NCBI RefSeq assembly: GCF_030463535.1
Contig: NC_132888.1
Location: 8,599,581-8,663,580, forward strand
Length of the DNA stretch: 64,000 nt
Source of the DNA: Salminus brasiliensis
Lineage: Eukaryota; Chordata; Actinopteri; Characiformes; Bryconidae
Direction: 5' to 3'
This document shows positions 34,111-49,310 of this stretch, in pieces (the first letter of the stretch is position 1; each line of letters begins with the position of its first letter). The translations under genes and the position numbers were made by a program. The notes under the pieces are model-generated. The model searched no databases and was not told the DNA's origin. It saw only the letters and a program-made list of their open reading frames with translations.

Positions 34111-35960
34111 AAATTTTCCTTTAAAGCCTTAGACTTATGTTGACCTATGTTTTTGACATACAATTAGTGAAAGACAGTGCAAATACGTACAACAATAAAT
34201 GTCATATTTGTCCCCTGGAGTTACAACATATAAACTGGCACCACATGTAAACAATGATCAAAGAAAATATTTATGATTGAAAATAACATTAATAAAAGGT
34301 ATTTTTCTTAATTTAAAGCACCAACACTATGTAGCATTTTAACCATAACCCCTTAAAACCTATGTTGATTATTAATTTATTGAACATAACACCCAACAAC
34401 TTTTTTGGGGGGTGGGGGGGGGGGTGGGGGGTCCCACAGGGTTCTATTTAAGGGCCTGTGAAACTGATGATAATTATGACAGTATTGTAGTTATAAGTTA
34501 TAAGTATGTAGTTATAATATTACATTACTGCAATCATACCCTAGATTTAGTCTTGACCCTGGGTGTTAGTATTGATAATCTAAATATTCCACCTTCCATA
34601 TTCCAAAGATCAATAATATCAGACCTTTACCTAATCTCCTATGATCTTAGGCAAAATGTTCATTTGTCCCCTGCCACTGTCTAAAGCGTGCAATAACCCA
34701 AATGAGCGCTGTACAGTTTACTGAAAATCTCCCAGACCAGACTGACACCTCCCAAAACCTCCCAGACAGAGAAAGACATATTTGTACTCACCTGTAATTT
34801 GGAGAGCCATGTCAGAGAAATACTGTGCCATGTCAGTCCACATGCTTCTTTCACTTTCCGTCACAATTCTGTATATCTCAGCCCATCCAGCTGTGGCTTA
34901 AAGCATGGGTTACCAATGCCAGAAATATCATTTTTCCATAGTGTTGCTTTAAACTGGTTAAACATGTGATTTCTACATTGTTATGCACCTGTTACTGCCA
35001 TAAATACACAATAACCCCTTAAACAGCCTAGGGCTCGCCGGTGGGCCGAAAGTGTTCTTACAAACTTCCAAAGAATTAGCAAAGAATAACCCCAGCAGTT
35101 TGTACAGAAGTCCCTGTAGTTACTGAATAATACACCTTAGTGTGTAATTAGCCATCATTTTGTCTCAGCTTTTTGCAACAAAGCAGAAGTGGTACATTTG
35201 CTGAAAGAAGTGCAGGGTGCCAATATTTCTGGACTTGACTTTAATGTCTTATTACTTATGTGTTTTAATAAATCTGTATAAGATTTGTGGTCTGGAGTGG
35301 TTGAGAGAGATATCACTGACATCAGAAAAGTACACATGGTTCTGTCTAATTTTTTTTTCTTCATTTGACTCAATCATGACCTTATCCAAATCCTGCAGTG
35401 CACCACCAAAGTTTTTAGCAGCACCATGGATAGTGCTTACGACCTTCTGGGAATGTTACAGCGATTCTTGATTCTTTGCAGGAAAAAAAGGACAGTTAGG
35501 AGTCCTTGTACATCTTAAAAACAAAGGTGCAAGAATTGGTTGTGTAGAGTGATGCCATAGGGGCACTACTTTCAGCTCCCCAAAGAACCTTTCAATGAAT
35601 GCATTTAGAAGAAGGAGGATAGGACCATGTATAATACAGTATAAAAAATTATTCTTCAGTGGTGAATACACACTGTATGCGTTGCTGATCTGCTTGCACC
35701 CATTTGTAACGGATTTGTGTCACAGAAGAGTTCATCTGAGGTATGGTTAATCTGTGACCATGGTGTGGCAATATACACACAGTGTGTAGTACATCTAACC
35801 ATGCATACATACATTTCTTCAAGGGACTTGAGGAAGAAATAGTCGTCGCTAATGATTTACAAGCAATAGTACAATGTTTTTTAATTAGTTTTAAAAGACA
35901 CATGCTGGTGCTACTGATAAGTCAGACAGGTCACCTTTAGAAAAAAGCAATATTAACATC
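33861..35960. other. chrna10 upstream region, no further gene recognised
   Basis: AT-rich sequence upstream of chrna10. A (TG)n run is at about 34080-34110; a G-rich run at 34407-34431; an inverted copy of the 29330 repeat at 34995-35150. Minus-strand open frames at 35456-35903 have no recognisable motif. A chrna10 promoter must lie upstream of 33860 but no element can be pointed to. Confidence 0.45.
34407..34431 (+). other. G-run with quadruplex-forming potential
   Basis: Twenty-five bases of G interrupted by single T residues (six G, T, eleven G, T, six or more G). It can in principle form a G-quadruplex. No association with a gene feature other than lying about 550 bases upstream of the chrna10 start. 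Confidence 0.7.
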
Positions 35961-36459
35961 AACAGAAAAACAGGAAGAGAGACTGGCACATCAGCAGCAG
36001 ACGTTGGCCTCGATTGTGACATCTGGCCCAGACTGAGGCTTTAGCTTCTTGACTTGTGAGCACAGACTTTAAGACTGAAAGCAATAAAAGGAGATCTTAC
36101 TAACAGAACTGCTGTTATCAGTTATTCCAGTGTGTGTCTACCCGGAGGCTATGCCTACTTTTACTATCAAATGTGCTTGTAGGCCTGGAAATGAACTGTT
36201 GTGAACCAGGTGTAAATTGAACCATAGCATTAACAACTCTGGCAGACAAGGCCTCTATATTTCACTTTCAAATTAGGCTGACGCAAATCAGAGACAACGA
36301 CTGACTGACACAGAGCAACTCTGGGACAAATCCATGGTGACTTAAGATTTCATTAAAAATGTTATGACTGAACCCAACTAGCAAGTGATTTAGTAAGCAT
36401 CAGCTGTCTTCCACCAAAATAAGTGTTTTTGATTATGCATGTATGCATGTACAGAAGAG

Positions 36460-36800
36460 GGAAAAAAAACTTGGACTTCAATGGAAGTCATAGTAAAATC
36501 ATGGAGCATTTCTATTGGTCCATTCATTCAGAATTATGGATTATACAGTGTAAAGAGCAGCTTAAAAAAAATTAAACATGGACAAAAGTGGAGATACACA
36601 TTTTGATTGACATATGTACACCAATCTTTGTCCAGTTCTATATTAAATATGAATTAAAATAATGAATAAATATATAAATAAATATTACTGCGGTCCAGTG
36701 AAAAAACATGTATCTCCATTTTTGTCCATTTTTAGTTTTTCTCATTATTTAAACCCTGTAGCTGCTCTTTACACTGTATAATCCATAATTCTGAATGAAT
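36460..36800. repeat. MITE-like element, third copy with inverted arms
   Basis: The left arm 'catggagcatttctattggt' cc...'attatacagtgtaaagagcag' is repeated inverted in the right arm ('gctgctctttacactgtata' atccataattctgaatgaatgg). The centre carries 'acatgtatctccatttttgt'. Related to 10466-10700 and 32530-32735. Confidence 0.6.
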
Positions 36801-36951
36801 GGATGTAAATGCAGCATGATTTCTGCTGACAGTGCTTTCAGAATCCAGACGTGTTTAAAGCATAAGAGATTTACTTGTTTTAGAGCTTAGAATATGAGCA
36901 GCTTCCCCTACAGGCCGGTCACTGTCAAACAAGATCAGGCACAAATCTCAG

Positions 36952-37181
36952 ACAGTGGTGGCTCAGCAGTTAGAGCACAGGGCTATTGATGACAGGGTTG
37001 TGGGTTTGATGCCTGGACTCGGCAAACTGCCAGCTTTTGGCCCTTTCTGGGCGCAGCAGAGAAATGGCTGCCCACTGCTCCAGGCACAAAGTGTTCACTG
37101 TGTGTTTAGCGTAGAGGCCAATATTCCATCTGTGTCCAGCACTAATGGTAAAAATGGTTGTCTTGTCTTGTCTTGTCTTTA
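36952..37181 (+). mobile_element. SINE B with (TTGTC)n tail
   Basis: Opens 'cagtggtggctcagcagtta' gagc (A box), then 'gacagggttgtgggtttgat' (B box), and ends with 'cactaatggtaaaaatggtt' and three or four TTGTC units. It shows the tail type of the outer copy at 13310, not that of 14693. Confidence 0.75.
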
Positions 37182-37189
37182 TTCAGCAG

Positions 37190-39780
37190 ATGATGGAAGC
37201 ATTTGAACTGATAACTATTTACACTCCTGTGGTAGCATTCGACAGCTCTTCAGCATTACACTTTTAGATTGGCTCAATCAATACTCTTGAAATCACAAAC
37301 TCATCATGACCACCTCATCTCAAAAATACTCAATGGAGCTCCATCATTTCAGAGAATGCAGTTCCACTGATCCACAGCTCCATGGTGGGGACCTCACAGT
37401 CCTAACCTCCAGAGCATTTTATTGATAATGCTTTTTCTATAGAGATCATACAAGCTGTGTGTGAACGGCAAACACCAGGATTCCATATCTTACACTCCCA
37501 TAATGTAACAGTAACACAATGTAATTACTGAATAAGGATCCTAAGGATTTAACAAGGAATTTTAATGAAGTTAAAAGAAGTCAATAAACAAAGCTGTGAG
37601 AGCAGAGAGACTATAATAATACTCCCTCTCTTGCTCTCTCTGATGTAGAGTGGTAAGGAAACCAGCTTAGGCGTTTCCTACAGACTCCGATTTGGTTCCT
37701 CTTTCATTTCATATTTAGTCCAAAAGTACAGGATAGTGTGACACTGAGGTGAGGAAAAGAAGTACTGAGTGACACGACTACTTCTCCATTTTCTGCTGCT
37801 GTGACTGGAAAAGGGCCGAATCAGCATTTACAATGCATTCAAAAATCATGAATTCTCACAACATCTCTCACAGACTTCAGTCAGATGACGATTATTATTA
37901 CTGATGCATACCTCTGATTCACACAGGCATGATGAGGAAGATGAAGGAGAAACACATTACATTGTTTCGTAGAGTAAAAATTGCACCAGACAAGTTTATC
38001 CAGATTTATGTCAAATGTATCCATCAATGTATCCATCAAACATCTTTAAAAATCCACTTTTAATCCACAGCTTAAACTAAACAACAATTTTCCTGAAATT
38101 ATTTTCATTCAAGACTTTAAAGACATTAATGATCACTTTGGAATCCATGGAATTGAGTTCAAAGAGCAGCACAGGTATCATCTGCAATATCAACAATTCC
38201 ATGCTCAGTTTAAGATACTCATGCTCCGCCCACAAATCTGTGAATCTTTTTTTAACTCTGCAAATGTCAGGTAGTGAGGTTGGACAAGTTTTACTTAAAG
38301 CTGACCATCATCATCATCATCAGTAACTAGTGTGATTTGGTTAGGTTCACTAGATCATGTTGAGTTTCTAGTCAGAAATGCTGCAATAATGAGCTGGACT
38401 GTGTTTTTGTAGCTAATCGAAACTAGGCAGGTTGGAAATTGCCATAGAGCTGCCACTGCACAGCACAGACTTAGTGTGACCGTTCACATGCATATGAAAT
38501 AAATACCTTCAGAAATTGATCATGTGCTCTAAAGCCAGATTTTGACAAAAGTTGTGCCCTTGATTTTTCAAAAAATTGGAATTTAATATTCAGTCAATAT
38601 TCAGTGAAATATGCAGCAGAAACCACAATGATGTTGGAACCATTATCAGATTGGCAGATGCCAGAAGGTGATATATTATACCTATTTTAATACAGTTCCC
38701 TTAATTATTTTTAGGGAACTGTGTTAAGGTGTTTTGGTCAAAATAACACAAAGGTCAAGCACCACAGCTCCCTTCTCGTCTAGTCTAAACTGCCCTTTTC
38801 AGGGTTTAAAATGGGTTTAAATGATTATGAGCCTCTGCTCGGCTGCTTTCAGACCTTAGGTCTCCAGCTACTCAAATCAGGATCGATATAGAGTCTTGAT
38901 GTAGTTTCTGAAACAAAAGGTAGTGGGTGGAGCTTCTCAGAAGGGGTGGAATAACTCTACTGTGACTATATGCGTGAAATGTCGGTTGGCTTAGCGGCGC
39001 AGTTAACAACACTGCCTTACGATTTTACAGTTTGTGGGATGGTAGGTACTCCAGATAACCATAATAATAATAAGATAATCCCAGGTAAGTAAACAGAACG
39101 GAAGGAAAATTTGTAAATGTGGAACATCCAGTGATTATTTCTTTTTTCGTTGTGTTCACTCATTTCTACAAGCTTCCGCCAAATTGATATTCATTTAAAG
39201 AATCGATTACCAGCTCTGGGCAAGTTGATAGATGGCGGCTAATACTAATTAATGCGCAGGAATTTTTAGACAACACATGTAATATTGATATCCTTGGCAT
39301 GCAGATAATTGAGCCATCATGTGGTAACTGCGTTTTCTTTAGTTTTTCATGAAAGTCAAGTTTAGTTACTGTGCATTCTCCCAGTATAGAGACAGACAAA
39401 GGGCCTGCAACTTAGAAGTATGGGCCTTCCGATCTACTATGCATGATCTGGCTCCAATTTTCCTTTACTGTGAAAGTGCAAACAAGATGGCAGCTTCCAT
39501 TTCGGCCATCTTTTGGCTTTAATTCTTGTTCACTGAACAGTGAATGGGGACAAACTACCCACTCTTACATAGAGTCTATGGTTTTTCTGGATATGTTAAT
39601 TTGTATGCGGATATTTGAAGCTGTATTTACAGCACTTCAGAAGTGCAGAGTGTTATATTTCTTTGACTTTGGATGTATTTCAGAATTTTATTATTTATGA
39701 CTTTATGAATCAGCATTAATATTGGCATCAGTAAAAATGCACAAAGAAAAATATCAGCAATTAGCATTTGCCTAAATGCA
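37190..39780. other. intergenic, chrna10 to rhog, no gene recognised
   Basis: Contains a short inverted Tc1-like fragment near 37310-37400 ('gaatgcagttccactgatcc') and otherwise unremarkable AT-rich sequence. I looked for nup98 or pgap2 exons, which lie between these genes in human, and saw none. Confidence 0.45.
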
Positions 39781-39785
39781 TTTCT

Positions 39786-40361
39786 TTATAATAGCATACA
39801 GAATCGTTTAGGAGGCACAGGCTTCGGGTTCAGGAAGGCGCGGACTGCCTCCATGAATACTTCCCTCACTCCGACTTGCTTGAGAGCTGAGCATTCAAGG
39901 TATTTGATGGCTCTGATTTCTCGAGCAAGGGCCTCCCCCTGGGGCTTGGTGACAGGAGTCAAGTTCTGCTCCTTTAGTTTTTTCAAAATTTCTTGGTCTT
40001 CTCGCTGGTCCATTTTTGTGCCCACCAGCAGGAAGGGTACATTGGGGCAGTGTTGTGATACCTCAGGATACCACTTAAGCCTGATATTCTCATAAGACGT
40101 TGGGTTAGAGACGGAGAAACATATGATGAAGACATTGGTCTGGGGGTAGGATATGGTACGCAGCCGGTCGTAGGCCTCCTGACCTGCTGTGTCCCACAGG
40201 TTAAGGCTGATGGGTCTGGAATCCACTGTGATCTGTGAGCTGTAGTTGTCAAACACAGTTGGGATGTACTCCTTAGGGAAGGCATTGGTGGTGAAGGAGA
40301 TAAGAAGACAGGTCTTTCCCACAGCTCCATCGCCAACCACTACGCACTTGACGGTCTGCAT
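39786..40361 (-). CDS. rhog: Rho-related GTP-binding protein RhoG
   Basis: Small GTPase that acts at the membrane through ELMO/DOCK to activate Rac and reshape actin. A single coding exon encodes 191 residues, the family length. Seen: P-loop GDGAVGKT (10-17), switch [11 protein letters not shown] with T35, switch [14 protein letters not shown] (56-67), base-recognition TKMD (115-118) and ECSAL (156-160), and C-terminal CMLL. Leu at the last position predicts geranylgeranylation. MQ start, NPKPVPPKR tail and overall sequence match RhoG rather than Rac or Cdc42. A splice acceptor (cttcttcag) lies 20 bases before the ATG, so a non-coding 5' exon is expected upstream. Residue 63 is Ala where Rho-family proteins have Asp or Glu. 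Neighbours chrna10 and stim1 match the human arrangement. Confidence 0.95.
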   Translation of the reverse strand: MQTVKCVVVGDGAVGKTCLLISFTTNAFPKEYIPTVFDNYSSQITVDSRPISLNLWDTAGQEAYDRLRTISYPQTNVFIICFSVSNPTSYENIRLKWYPEVSQHCPNVPFLLVGTKMDQREDQEILKKLKEQNLTPVTKPQGEALAREIRAIKYLECSALKQVGVREVFMEAVRAFLNPKPVPPKRFCMLL

Positions 40362-43300
40362 TTTCCAGCTTTTTTAGAGACCTGAAGAAGTTAAAACATT
40401 GTTATTGTCAGTTGACTTGTCCATGTTCTGTCTACAAATGCTTTATTTCATAGCAACTGTTGCAAAGTTGGACACACTTTAAAGAACAGTGGAAACAATC
40501 TAATGAGGTTCTCAGGCTTAGAAAGGATACTTGATCTATCCTAATTGTATAGTCTTACATATGCATACAAAAGAAGCACAATCTGAGACGCATTACACTC
40601 CAAATTAACCAAAAAAGTATTACTACTATGCATTTTTTATTAGATTCAATTGAATTTGGCCAGGTGTTCTGCTGACTCTTAGCAAAAAAAGGTATCTGGT
40701 GTCCCAAAAAAGGTTCTTTGACTTGTAGTTCTTTGAAAAAACTTCAACAACAGGCTTCCTATCATGAAGAAGAATCATTTGACCATGCAGAAAACCACAG
40801 TGGAGTGTTTACTGTTAACTGTTGCTACAAAATGAACACATTTGTGGGCGGAGCATAGATTATGCAAATCTAACTACGCAAAGAAAAGGTATCACTTGTT
40901 ATTTGTTATAATGCTAATTATCTTATATTTATTTATATCACCTAAAAAATCAAAAAAGGCCTACCTAGGTATTTTGACTTTTGCTTGCCAAAGAATTATG
41001 GTATTAAATAAATAAGAAATAATCAGGTCTTCTGAGCACTGATTGTCATTACTTATTTATACCAACCCCTGTGACTGTAATCTACTGTTTATAAAATAAT
41101 ATGTTGTTATAGCAACTGAGGAAACTACCGCCGATCCAGGCATTTTTTAATAGATGGGGTATCAGAGTCTTTGTTTTCACCCAGTGTTCAGAGCGCCTTC
41201 TGGTTTCATCAAGTCGCCATTAACGGTTCTGGTAAAACAGCGGGAGAACCGCACACCTTCCTCTGTTTATAAACCAGCACTGAAGAGCACAGGAGACTAA
41301 TGATAATGCTAATACACACGCACACATGCGCGCGCTATAGAAACCCACATCACACACAGCACATTCACCCACTATAAACCAGCTATTACACACCAGTACA
41401 CCAACAACCACAGATATCAGTCCAGAGTGTTTACCACTACACACACACACACAGGAAGTGATTAGACTGGGAGCTGATTGGTCAGGGAGGAGAGTCAGAC
41501 TGGATTATAAGATATTAAACACTATAAAACAGTCATTTTAAGAAAAGTCTTGACTAAACTAAATCAATCAGTCTGGAATGTCTAGTTATTGAAACTGATA
41601 CTAAAAATAAAGGGATTTTACTGAACAGATTAATCGGCAGCTCATCTGATCTGGCTGTTTAATTATTTATACAAACACAAAGATTTGATCAGATCAGATC
41701 TGTATCAGCTAATACTTATCATTAGGAGACTCAGATCGAGGATCAGGGGAGGGGCAAAATAACCTGATTGTGGAAGCCCTTGAAGAAACTAAGAAGAAAT
41801 GCTTTGGTAGAAAGCAAACGGAGTTTAAAAGTTTTAGTAGACAAGAAAACCCAGACAGACAGATAGTATAGAAGAGTATCTGATGGAAAGCCATAACATG
41901 TTGTATACAATCCTATTATGTACTTTAGAAGACAAAGGAACTAAAAGGAACAACAATATACAGAGATAATTCAGTTTTAACCATGAACTTCACCTATAGT
42001 CAACTATAGTGCAATACATTAAAAGGAACTCTCTCAGTCTTGGCCCTGGTTCAGTCCTGTCTCAGTTCAATTATCACATAAGAGTAAAACCGTCAATAAA
42101 CAGTCTAGTACTCAATGGTTCTTTGCCCAAACCTACCCAAAGCGATTATCCTCTAGCTGAAGACTTTGGAAGTGTAGTTCTTTCTCCGAGTGCTATCACA
42201 TGGGACGTTAAATTCAGCCTCCACACCCACAGTACTATCCAACCATGTCAGCTACATTCCCTCACTCACTGAACAGAAACGTTGGACAGACTCGGTAGCT
42301 TAGTCATTGTGAGGAAGTTCTGTGTCTCACAAGACTTTTTTTTTTTGGTCCTCTCGTCTGCGTAATAGTGTTACAAAATAGTATGACTGGTGCAAAGGCT
42401 AAGAAATAAGACATTTTAGGCAACTGGACATTTTTAAGCCATCTGTAAGGCAAAAGTCACTTGTGAATGCACTGTGTGCTGCCAACCCATTCAACAGGCT
42501 TCAGTTCATTGGTACACATAGGGTCGGATTTGTAAGTAGGTAGATAGTTCCAGATAGATGGGCCTAGTTCTGGACTACACACAACATTTTGAATGAAGAT
42601 TAGCCTTTAAAATAAACAGTTCATCCAGACACCAGAACCATACAATATCAGCCAGTGTAAGTTTCTCTAAAATAGGAAAGACCATTACAAATATCTGGTT
42701 ACAGTGGCATCCATCAAGGGGTGGAATCTACATATAGGCAGCTCCTGAACGTGATGGGATACTGGACAAGCATGAAGATCTGAGGGACTTTATACAATAT
42801 GACTTGGGCAACACAATGTTTAGACATCTTGTGCAGTTCCATAGTGCAGTAGCAGCGTGCATCTGGACTGGAGTGGCTATGGCAGAGACGCTATTCACTC
42901 TATTACAGCCAGTGTAGCATCAATATCATACTGAAGCTGCTGTTTTTACATAATGCTGCTTTAACATCCATTAATTTTAGTTGCATTAGCATTAACATCA
43001 GATATCCAGTGCAAAACTACTGAAGCAAACTTTTGTGATATGGACCAGAAGTCCAGAGGGTGGAGTCAGATTACACCTAACAACTCCAACTTTGTGGTTT
43101 CATTGGTTTGTGTCTATTATAAAATAATCATCTGGGTATAATAGTTGAAATCAACTGATATTGAAGGATAAGACTTATGGGAATGTATGATGGTATTTTC
43201 TTTCTCCTTCTTCTTCTCCTCCTCCTCCTCACTCAAAAAAACACCCAAAGTTTAAAACTTGTTATTGACCAAACAATCTAATAACATTTTCTTACCTAAT

Positions 43301-43400
43301 AACATTTTTTTGTTCCACCTTGGTCTGTCTTAAATATAAAAATGTATTTAATGGGCGTATAATATATAATATAACATATAATATAATATAAATATATGAA
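40362..43400 (-). promoter_or_regulatory. rhog: rhog upstream region, probably containing its 5' UTR exon and promoter
   Basis: The acceptor at about 40382 implies a leader exon further upstream. The only stretch with some CpG and GC enrichment is about 41150-41460 (for example 'gcacacatgcgcgcgctata'), which is a plausible promoter, but no donor or initiator can be fixed. The rest is AT-rich without a gene; a Tc1-like terminal scrap is at about 42705-42745. Confidence 0.3.
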
Positions 43401-43405
43401 TATAA

Positions 43406-43915
43406 TGGGGTGGTGTTGGCTCAGTGGTTAGAGCTCCAGGCAGAGCTCTATTGATGGCAGAGTTGTGGGTTCGATACCCAGGCTCAGGTATGCCAAGCTG
43501 CCACTGTTGGGCCCTTGACCAAGGCCCTTCAGTCTCTCTGCTACCTGGGTGCTGGAGTCAGCTGCCCAGTGCTCTGTGTGTGTGTGTGTGTGTGTTCACT
43601 GCCTCTACATTTACATTTACGGCATTTAGCTAATGCTCTTATCCAGAGTGACTTATAAGGTAACTTATATTACAGAGGTGGGACAGTGTTGTGTTAGGAG
43701 TCTTACCCAAGGACTCTTATTGGTGTAGCGCAGCACAGTCACCCAGGCTGGGAATCAAACCCCAGTCTCCCACATGGTGTGATATCTCACTGGCGGGTAG
43801 TGGTGTTATCTGTTGCGCCACACCAACCACACCCCTAGTTCACTAGTGTGTGTGTGTGTGTTTGTGTGTGTGTGCTTACTACCACAGATGGGTCAAATGC
43901 AGAGGATACAGATAC
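43406..43915 (+). mobile_element. SINE B interrupted by an inverted SINE A
   Basis: Outer SINE B: 'ggttagagctccaggcagag', 'gttgtgggttcgatacccag' and 'ctgccactgttgggcccttg' up to 'gtgtgttcactgcctct' (43606). It resumes at about 43830 with 'acccctagttcactagtgtg' and runs to 'cagatgggtcaaatgcagag'. The inner SINE A occupies 43607-43829. This dates SINE A insertion after SINE B here. Confidence 0.8.
43607..43829 (-). mobile_element. SINE A nested in SINE B
   Basis: Minus-strand copy: tail 'acatttacatttacggcatt' at the left, body 'gtcttacccaaggactctta' in the middle, head 'tctgttgcgccacaccaacc' at the right. Full length by comparison with 44381-44608. Confidence 0.85.
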
Positions 43916-44380
43916 TTGCACACTTGCGATCCTAAACATTTGAACAGTGTGCTATTAACCTTGCTTATTCAATCCAGCGACTGTAGAAAACGTGGACACT
44001 GTGGTTCCATTTATTCCAAAGCCAAAACTGTCTGCCATGTTGCCAAATCTGCTACCAGAGTCTGCACAGTAGAGACCAGAGGTGGAGCCAGACTTTACTC
44101 ATGTGGTAGACCAGCCCCTCCTCCCAGACCAAGCATGTAATGAACAGAAAGGGTGCAACGCAGGCCCTGCAGACGACCGGCCTCGTCCAGCCAAGCCTGT
44201 CAATCACCTCATTCCTAAGTGTAACCCCTGAAATGGGTTCCTTAAATGGGCCAGTATTATCACAGGGGAAACGTAACTGTTGGAATTAGATGGCGTTGGA
44301 AAGACTGGGCTGATTTGTCATTAAAACACATAGGGAAGCCTAGCAGAGGCCCAAGGCCTGGTTGGCCTCACTTTTGAGAG

Positions 44381-44608
44381 ACATTTACATTTACATTTAT
44401 GGCATTTAGCAGACGCTCTTATCCAGAGCGACTTACAAGGTAACTCGTATTACAGAGGAGGGCCAACGTAGTGTTAGGAGTCTTGCCCAAGGACTCTTAT
44501 TGGTGTAGCGCAGCATAGTCACCCAGACCGGGAATCGAACCCCGGTCTCCCACATGGTGTGGTAGCTCAGTGGCATGTAGTGGTGTTATCTGTTGCACCA
44601 CACCAATA
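44381..44608 (-). mobile_element. full-length SINE A, well preserved
   Basis: Closest of the copies to an apparent consensus. On the minus strand the B box is perfect ('ggggttcgattcccggtctg') and the 3' tail is 'gtaaatgtaaatgt'. It lies about 450 bases upstream of the probable stim1 promoter. Confidence 0.85.
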
Positions 44609-44729
44609 CACGTTGCAGAGACGTTGCACCGCCCAAATTTTCTACAGTCATTGGTTCAGTTCAACACAAACATGATGGCGGGGGGGAGAGAGAAGCTGCA
44701 TCTCATCCAGCTCCACCCTCTGGACTGTT

Positions 44730-44752
44730 TTTTTTTTTTTTTTTTTTTTTTT
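44730..44752. repeat. T23 homopolymer
   Basis: An uninterrupted T run between the SINE and the presumed stim1 first exon. It generates poly-Phe in false open frames. Confidence 0.9.
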
Positions 44753-44799
44753 TGGGAACTTTCCCTTTAAACCCTTTGGGCACAGGCCTAGTGTAACAC

Positions 44800-45760
44800 A
44801 TCACCTACACAGCAGAGGGCGCTGTAGGCAGACCAACACAAGCGCGTCTCTGCGGTGTTTCAAAAAGGCGAGGTGCTGGCTGAGGAGGGCAGACAGAGAC
44901 AGCCAGTCAGGTGGATGTCTGAGGGTTTTCTTAGAGGGAGACCTCTCTGGATCGCTCTGGATTTTAGGCGGTCAGTTGGTCTTGGTCGCAGCCGGAGTCA
45001 GCCTCTGTCTGAGCTGGCTGATGTTGTGTTGGCACGTAGCTGGTTATCCACTGCAATGCAAATTGGGTGAGCCTGGTAGGCTAGGCTAGGTTGGGTTAAC
45101 GTTAGCTGGCTCCAGCCGGCTGGAGGGAAAGGAGGAGTATATTAGAGAAATATATCTAGGCTAATAGGTGTATTTTATATATATGTGTGTAAACAGCTGC
45201 CTTTCAGTGTCCTCCTCTCTGCTCCTGACACTGATTGGGAAGTAGGGGACGAGTGACAGCCAGCTTTGGAGCCAGATATACTTGGCCACGTCTATCGCAT
45301 TCGTGAAACCGGTGGGTTTGGATATTTCTAGAGGACTTACATGCACATTTTTAATCGAAATAGCCAGCCTGCTTCTTAATTTCGCCTGTGTGTGTGGATG
45401 GAGTGCCGGCGGGACTCTCATGGGAGCTGGAACAGGGCATAACCGACACGCACCTTCTCCGACTTTCACCCCCAAAAGTGAGAAACTGCAAGGTTTTTAT
45501 ATGTCGTTTTAAATATCTGTTCATCGATATGAATGACTAAACTCTTCAGTTATCGCATGTGGGTTTGATAAAGGAACGAAATTCCCTCTGTATTACAGTA
45601 TTGCTGTAGTCCTGGCTGAGCTTCGCTAGCGGACGCGAATCCAGGTCCGTAAAGTTAAAATCCACGCCAGGATTTGGAGTCCGCTGCGGGATCGGCTCCG
45701 CTGCAGGCGAGCCGCCCAGGCAGTTGAAGCGAAATCCGGAGGTGGATTTGCACTTTCTGG
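44800..45760 (+). promoter_or_regulatory. stim1: probable stim1 promoter and untranslated first exon
   Basis: GC- and CpG-richer than the surrounding DNA ('acacaagcgcgtctctgcgg', 'ggagtccgctgcgggatcgg'). A good splice donor, 'gcaaattgg|gtgagcctg', is at 45066/45067 and could end a leader exon that joins the acceptor at 49461. The stim1 coding exon has an acceptor only 18 bases before its ATG, so a leader exon is required. Choice of this donor is an inference. Confidence 0.4.
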
Positions 45761-46100
45761 ACCTGGATTTCTCACCTAACGTTAGCTGGCTGGTTTGTCA
45801 CTGACATACCCATGGATTCATGCCATGTTTGTTTAATAATAGCTGTTATGTCACGCCAGATGTTATTTATTTATTATAAAAAATGTTATTGACTTTTTTT
45901 TATCCTTGTTTGATGGAGTAAGCTCATACTAGGGCTGTAACTTGATACACAGACTATTACTAGCTACCAGGTCGTGGCCCTGAGGTTACATTTCACAATT
46001 CTGGACTTCTCTGCTTGGCAGAAGCAAATCTATGAATTGTGAATGGACACATTCATTTAGAGGCCTGTAGTTCATCTGATGCTCAAAATCAAAATGCTTC

Positions 46101-46102
<2 letters not shown>

Positions 46103-46144
<42 letters not shown>
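46103..46144. repeat. (TG)n microsatellite
   Basis: About 20 TG units directly before the tandem array begins. Confidence 0.95.
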
Positions 46145-46145
<1 letters not shown>

Positions 46146-46149
46146 TATG

Positions 46150-48730
<2,581 letters not shown>

Positions 48731-49215
48731 TATCTAGAACCAACACTGCCAGTAGTATCACATTAGGTTGGGCCAGATGGTGTAATCCCACCATACTTCC
48801 GTTGTTTTTCCCATGTGTAATAGACAAGAAGCTTTACTACTTTTTAAAAATACTGTATGTAAAGAAAACGTCTGTTATACCCATGATACAATGACTATAA
48901 AGTAGCTGTGTTCTTGTTGCCAAGTGTAGTTTTGCATGTTTCATTATAAATAATAATAAATGGCCCAGATCTTTCAGTAACATTACATGTTTGGTATGCT
49001 AAACCTCTTACTGTTAGCTTTGGCTTTTTCATTATTGATAGTCCTCTGATTTGAACTCTTTCTACTTAAATCTGAAATAGGTTGGAGTATTAATAATCTT
49101 ATTTTTATTTTTATATGGAAGCTAATCTGGCAGAATGGAGTGGTTATATGTTTGTTTTCATAATAGTCTCATTAACAAATAGTCTTAATGCCAACAGACA
49201 TTTGTTATATATGTG

Positions 49216-49225
49216 TGTGTGTATA

Positions 49226-49305
<80 letters not shown>
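49216..49305. repeat. (AT)n microsatellite
   Basis: About 45 AT units, followed by a T/ATT-rich stretch to about 49350, ending roughly 110 bases before the stim1 splice acceptor at 49461. Confidence 0.95.

Positions 49306-49310
<5 letters not shown>

Noticed and set aside
35456-35903. Two overlapping minus-strand open frames of 71 and 84 codons
   Set aside because: No motif or family I can recognise, no splice context. A decayed transposase is possible but cannot be supported.
39853-40095. Plus-strand open frames inside rhog
   Set aside because: They are antisense shadows of a well-conserved GTPase frame.
43406-44608. Functional tRNA genes suggested by A- and B-box matches
   Set aside because: The box sequences belong to SINE heads with long non-tRNA bodies and LINE-like tails. 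No cloverleaf could be folded by eye.
44855-45070. 71-codon open frame before stim1
   Set aside because: It lies in the CpG-rich probable leader exon, has no homology I recognise, and is more simply 5' UTR.
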